Part shown: positions 62,661-64,000 of the stretch, piece by piece
How the letters are laid out: every line of letters begins with the position of its first letter
How positions within the stretch are numbered: the stretch's first letter is position 1
From: Microbacterium oleivorans
GTDB taxonomy: Bacteria > Actinomycetota > Actinomycetes > Actinomycetales > Microbacteriaceae
Direction of reading: 5' to 3'
DNA: 64,000 nt
NCBI RefSeq assembly: GCF_013389665.1
Contig: NZ_CP058316.1
Coordinates: 558,001 to 622,000 of the forward strand
The notes under the pieces: model-generated
Seen by the model: the letters and a program-made list of their open reading frames with translations, nothing else
Databases searched by the model: none
What the model was told of the DNA's origin: nothing
Position numbers and translations under genes: made by a program

Positions 62661-62925
62661 TCAGCGGAACTGGTACCAGGCCGTTCCGCCGGAGAGACCG
62701 CACGACGCCCAGGCATTGCTACTCGCCGAGCCCCACTGCGAGAGCGACGATGCGCACCCGTGCTGGGCGTAGGAGCGGCCCTCGGTGCCGCCATCCGCAG
62801 TGGAACATCAACCTCGAGATGATGCCGCCGGACTGATCGCCGTGCCGCAGCGGAACGTGTTCTTCCGCCAGAGCGGCACCGACCTCTGCGTCGTCGATGT
62901 GACCTGGGCCACTCTGCTGGGCTGA
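62661..62925. other. Decayed coding region
   Basis: Two short opposite-strand frames look like gene ends. Minus strand to 62661: a Ser/Gly/Cys-rich end (SYAQHGCASSLSQWGSASSN ... GTAWYQFR) with a stop three codons upstream of it. Plus strand to 62925: GLIAVPQRNVFFRQSGTDLC, VVDVTWATLLG. Neither has a start with a ribosome site, so they seem to be relics of lost genes. Confidence 0.35.
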
Positions 62926-62987
62926 CGCGCCACCCCGCCGCGCTACGGCACGTGACCGCCCGCACCGCCATCGATAGGCTCGAGACG

Positions 62988-63356
62988 ATGGAAGACCTGA
63001 TCGCTCGCGTCATCCTGTTCCTCGTCATGGCGGGTGCAGGTGTCGCCCTCATCTGGGTCGCGAACGCCGGCGCCTCGGGCCGCCTCAAGCGCAACCAGGT
63101 CGCCGGGATCCGCACCCCCAGCACGCTGGCGAGCGACGAGGCCTGGCTGGCGGCGCACGTGCGGGCGAAGCGCCCCACCCTCATCACCGGCGGCCTCTCC
63201 ATCGCGGTCGCTCTGAGCACGTTGCTCCCGGTTCCGACCGAGGCTCTGACCATCGGTGTTCTCGTCGGCAGCATCCTCATGCTGTTCGTGATGCTCTGGG
63301 GTGCACGCGTGGGCGGCAAAGCGGCGGCCAAGGCCAGCCGAACGACGCCCGGCTGA
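62988..63356 (+). CDS. SdpI-like membrane protein
   Basis: Membrane protein of 122 residues resembling the SdpI/YhfL-like family: LIARVILFLVMAGAGVALIW, then the conserved loop ASGRLKRNQVAGIRTPSTLA and SDEAWLAAHVRA, then two more helices. The motif NxxxGIRTPxTxxSDxAWxxxH is typical. SdpI itself gives immunity to the SdpC toxin in Bacillus; most actinobacterial members have no proven role. ATG 62988 is chosen since the helix starts there. Confidence 0.8.
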   Translation: MEDLIARVILFLVMAGAGVALIWVANAGASGRLKRNQVAGIRTPSTLASDEAWLAAHVRAKRPTLITGGLSIAVALSTLLPVPTEALTIGVLVGSILMLFVMLWGARVGGKAAAKASRTTPG

Positions 63357-63494
63357 GCAGCCGGCGGGACAGAAGACCATATCGACACGGATGCTGCCGT
63401 GTCATCCTCCGGCACGCTCGCCACGCGATCGCCGCTGTTACGGCAGGATGAGGGCCGCGCCGATCGGCGCGCGAGCTCAACTCTGGAGGACCCC

Positions 63495-63965
63495 GTGACC
63501 TACGCCGCCGCTCCGCACCCCGCCGCCCCCGGGGCCTCGTCGCTCTCCCAGCCGCTCTACGGCGCCTCGTTCGGCCAGGCGTTCGCGCGCTTCTGGCAGA
63601 AGTACGCCACGTTCTCGGGCCGCGCCAGCCGCAGCGAGTTCTGGTGGTGGTACCTCGCGCACGCGCTGGTGGTCATCCTCATCTTCGCCTTCATGGTGAT
63701 CGGTGCCATCGCCGGCATGACGACCGACCCCATCACCGGACGCACCGAGCCCGGCCCCCTCATCGGGGTCGGCGCGGGCCTTCTCGTTCTGTGGCAGCTC
63801 GCCACGCTCGTGCCGACGATCGCGATCTCGTGGCGGCGCCTGCACGATGCGAACCTGGCCGGACCGTTCTGGTTCATCGGCTTCGGGTTCGGCGTCGGCG
63901 CCGTCGCGCTGATCATCCTGCTCGCCCTGCCCTCCAACCCCGCCGGAGCGCGCTTCGACAGGTGA
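63495..63965 (+). CDS. DUF805 membrane protein
   Basis: DUF805 family inner-membrane protein, 156 residues. Core: FARFWQKYATFSGRASRSEF then WWWYLAHALVVILIFAFMVI, later AISWRRLHDANLAGPFWFIG. Three to four membrane helices and a C-terminal Pro/Ala tail. GTG 63495 has GGAGGA five bases upstream. It shares the F-W/C-QKY/NYA-F-GRASR-EFWW core with the protein at 12025-12447, so the window holds two paralogues. Function unknown. Confidence 0.82.
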   Translation: MTYAAAPHPAAPGASSLSQPLYGASFGQAFARFWQKYATFSGRASRSEFWWWYLAHALVVILIFAFMVIGAIAGMTTDPITGRTEPGPLIGVGAGLLVLWQLATLVPTIAISWRRLHDANLAGPFWFIGFGFGVGAVALIILLALPSNPAGARFDR

Positions 63966-64000
63966 CCGCGCCACCCGGGCCCGGCTCGGCGGCGCGCTAG

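Overview
This window is high-GC DNA with dense, often four-base-overlapping genes, many GTG or TTG starts and few T-rich terminators. Gene content (CUT1 sugar transporters with LacI regulators, DUF624, DUF805, SdpI-like membrane proteins, an AfsA homologue) points to an actinobacterium, most likely a member of the Microbacteriaceae such as Microbacterium. This is inference from style and content; no rRNA or marker gene is present to prove it.

Region 1 (1-12.0 kb) is a carbohydrate-use locus on the minus strand. A LacI repressor gene lies before one operon: binding protein, two permeases, DUF624 protein, GH36 alpha-galactosidase and a GH43 enzyme cut by the window edge. A large secreted polysaccharide lyase with carbohydrate-binding modules lies upstream. 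An identical 16-base operator sits before the binding protein and the lyase, with a weaker copy before lacI. The model is that the lyase cuts an acidic galactose-containing glycan outside, the ABC transporter imports fragments, and GH36/GH43 finish them inside.

Region 2 (12.0-33.3 kb) is mixed chromosomal content: DUF805 and small proteins, a MerR/VOC pair, an orphan RHS tip, a cell-surface glycan cluster (polysaccharide pyruvyl transferase, HEAT-repeat/glycosyltransferase fusion, UGT-like and family-2-like glycosyltransferases), an HTH regulator with a Clp-N/SRPBCC partner and palindromic operators, an ABC-F ATPase, an S4 protein, lipoprotein, hydrolase, GTPase, plsC-like and ribB genes, and an MMPL transporter with a MarR regulator.

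Region 3 (about 33.54-54.5 kb) is a defence island. Its left edge is a sharp junction where a sigma-region-4 fragment and the C-terminal piece of an unrelated protein are both cut. Inside are a 1390-residue nuclease-STAND NTPase resembling Avs antiviral proteins, a HEPN/RES protein, an AbiJ-NTD3/Abi_C protein, an unassigned protein with an RX4H motif, a broken IS3-family element that has truncated a GmrSD-like gene, and a complete type I restriction-modification operon (hsdM-hsdS-hsdR). A tyrosine integrase with a one-base frameshift lies beside a tRNA-Arg(CCT), the probable attachment site.

Region 4 (54.6-64 kb) carries an A-type Fe-S-like protein without cysteines and an operon of lipoprotein, membrane-fusion-like protein, ABC ATPase, FtsX-like permease and AfsA-like hotdog protein. 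A two-component system is divergent to it and an SDR gene with a degenerate catalytic motif is convergent with it. This looks like a candidate signal-molecule synthesis/export unit. SdpI-like and DUF805 membrane proteins close the window.
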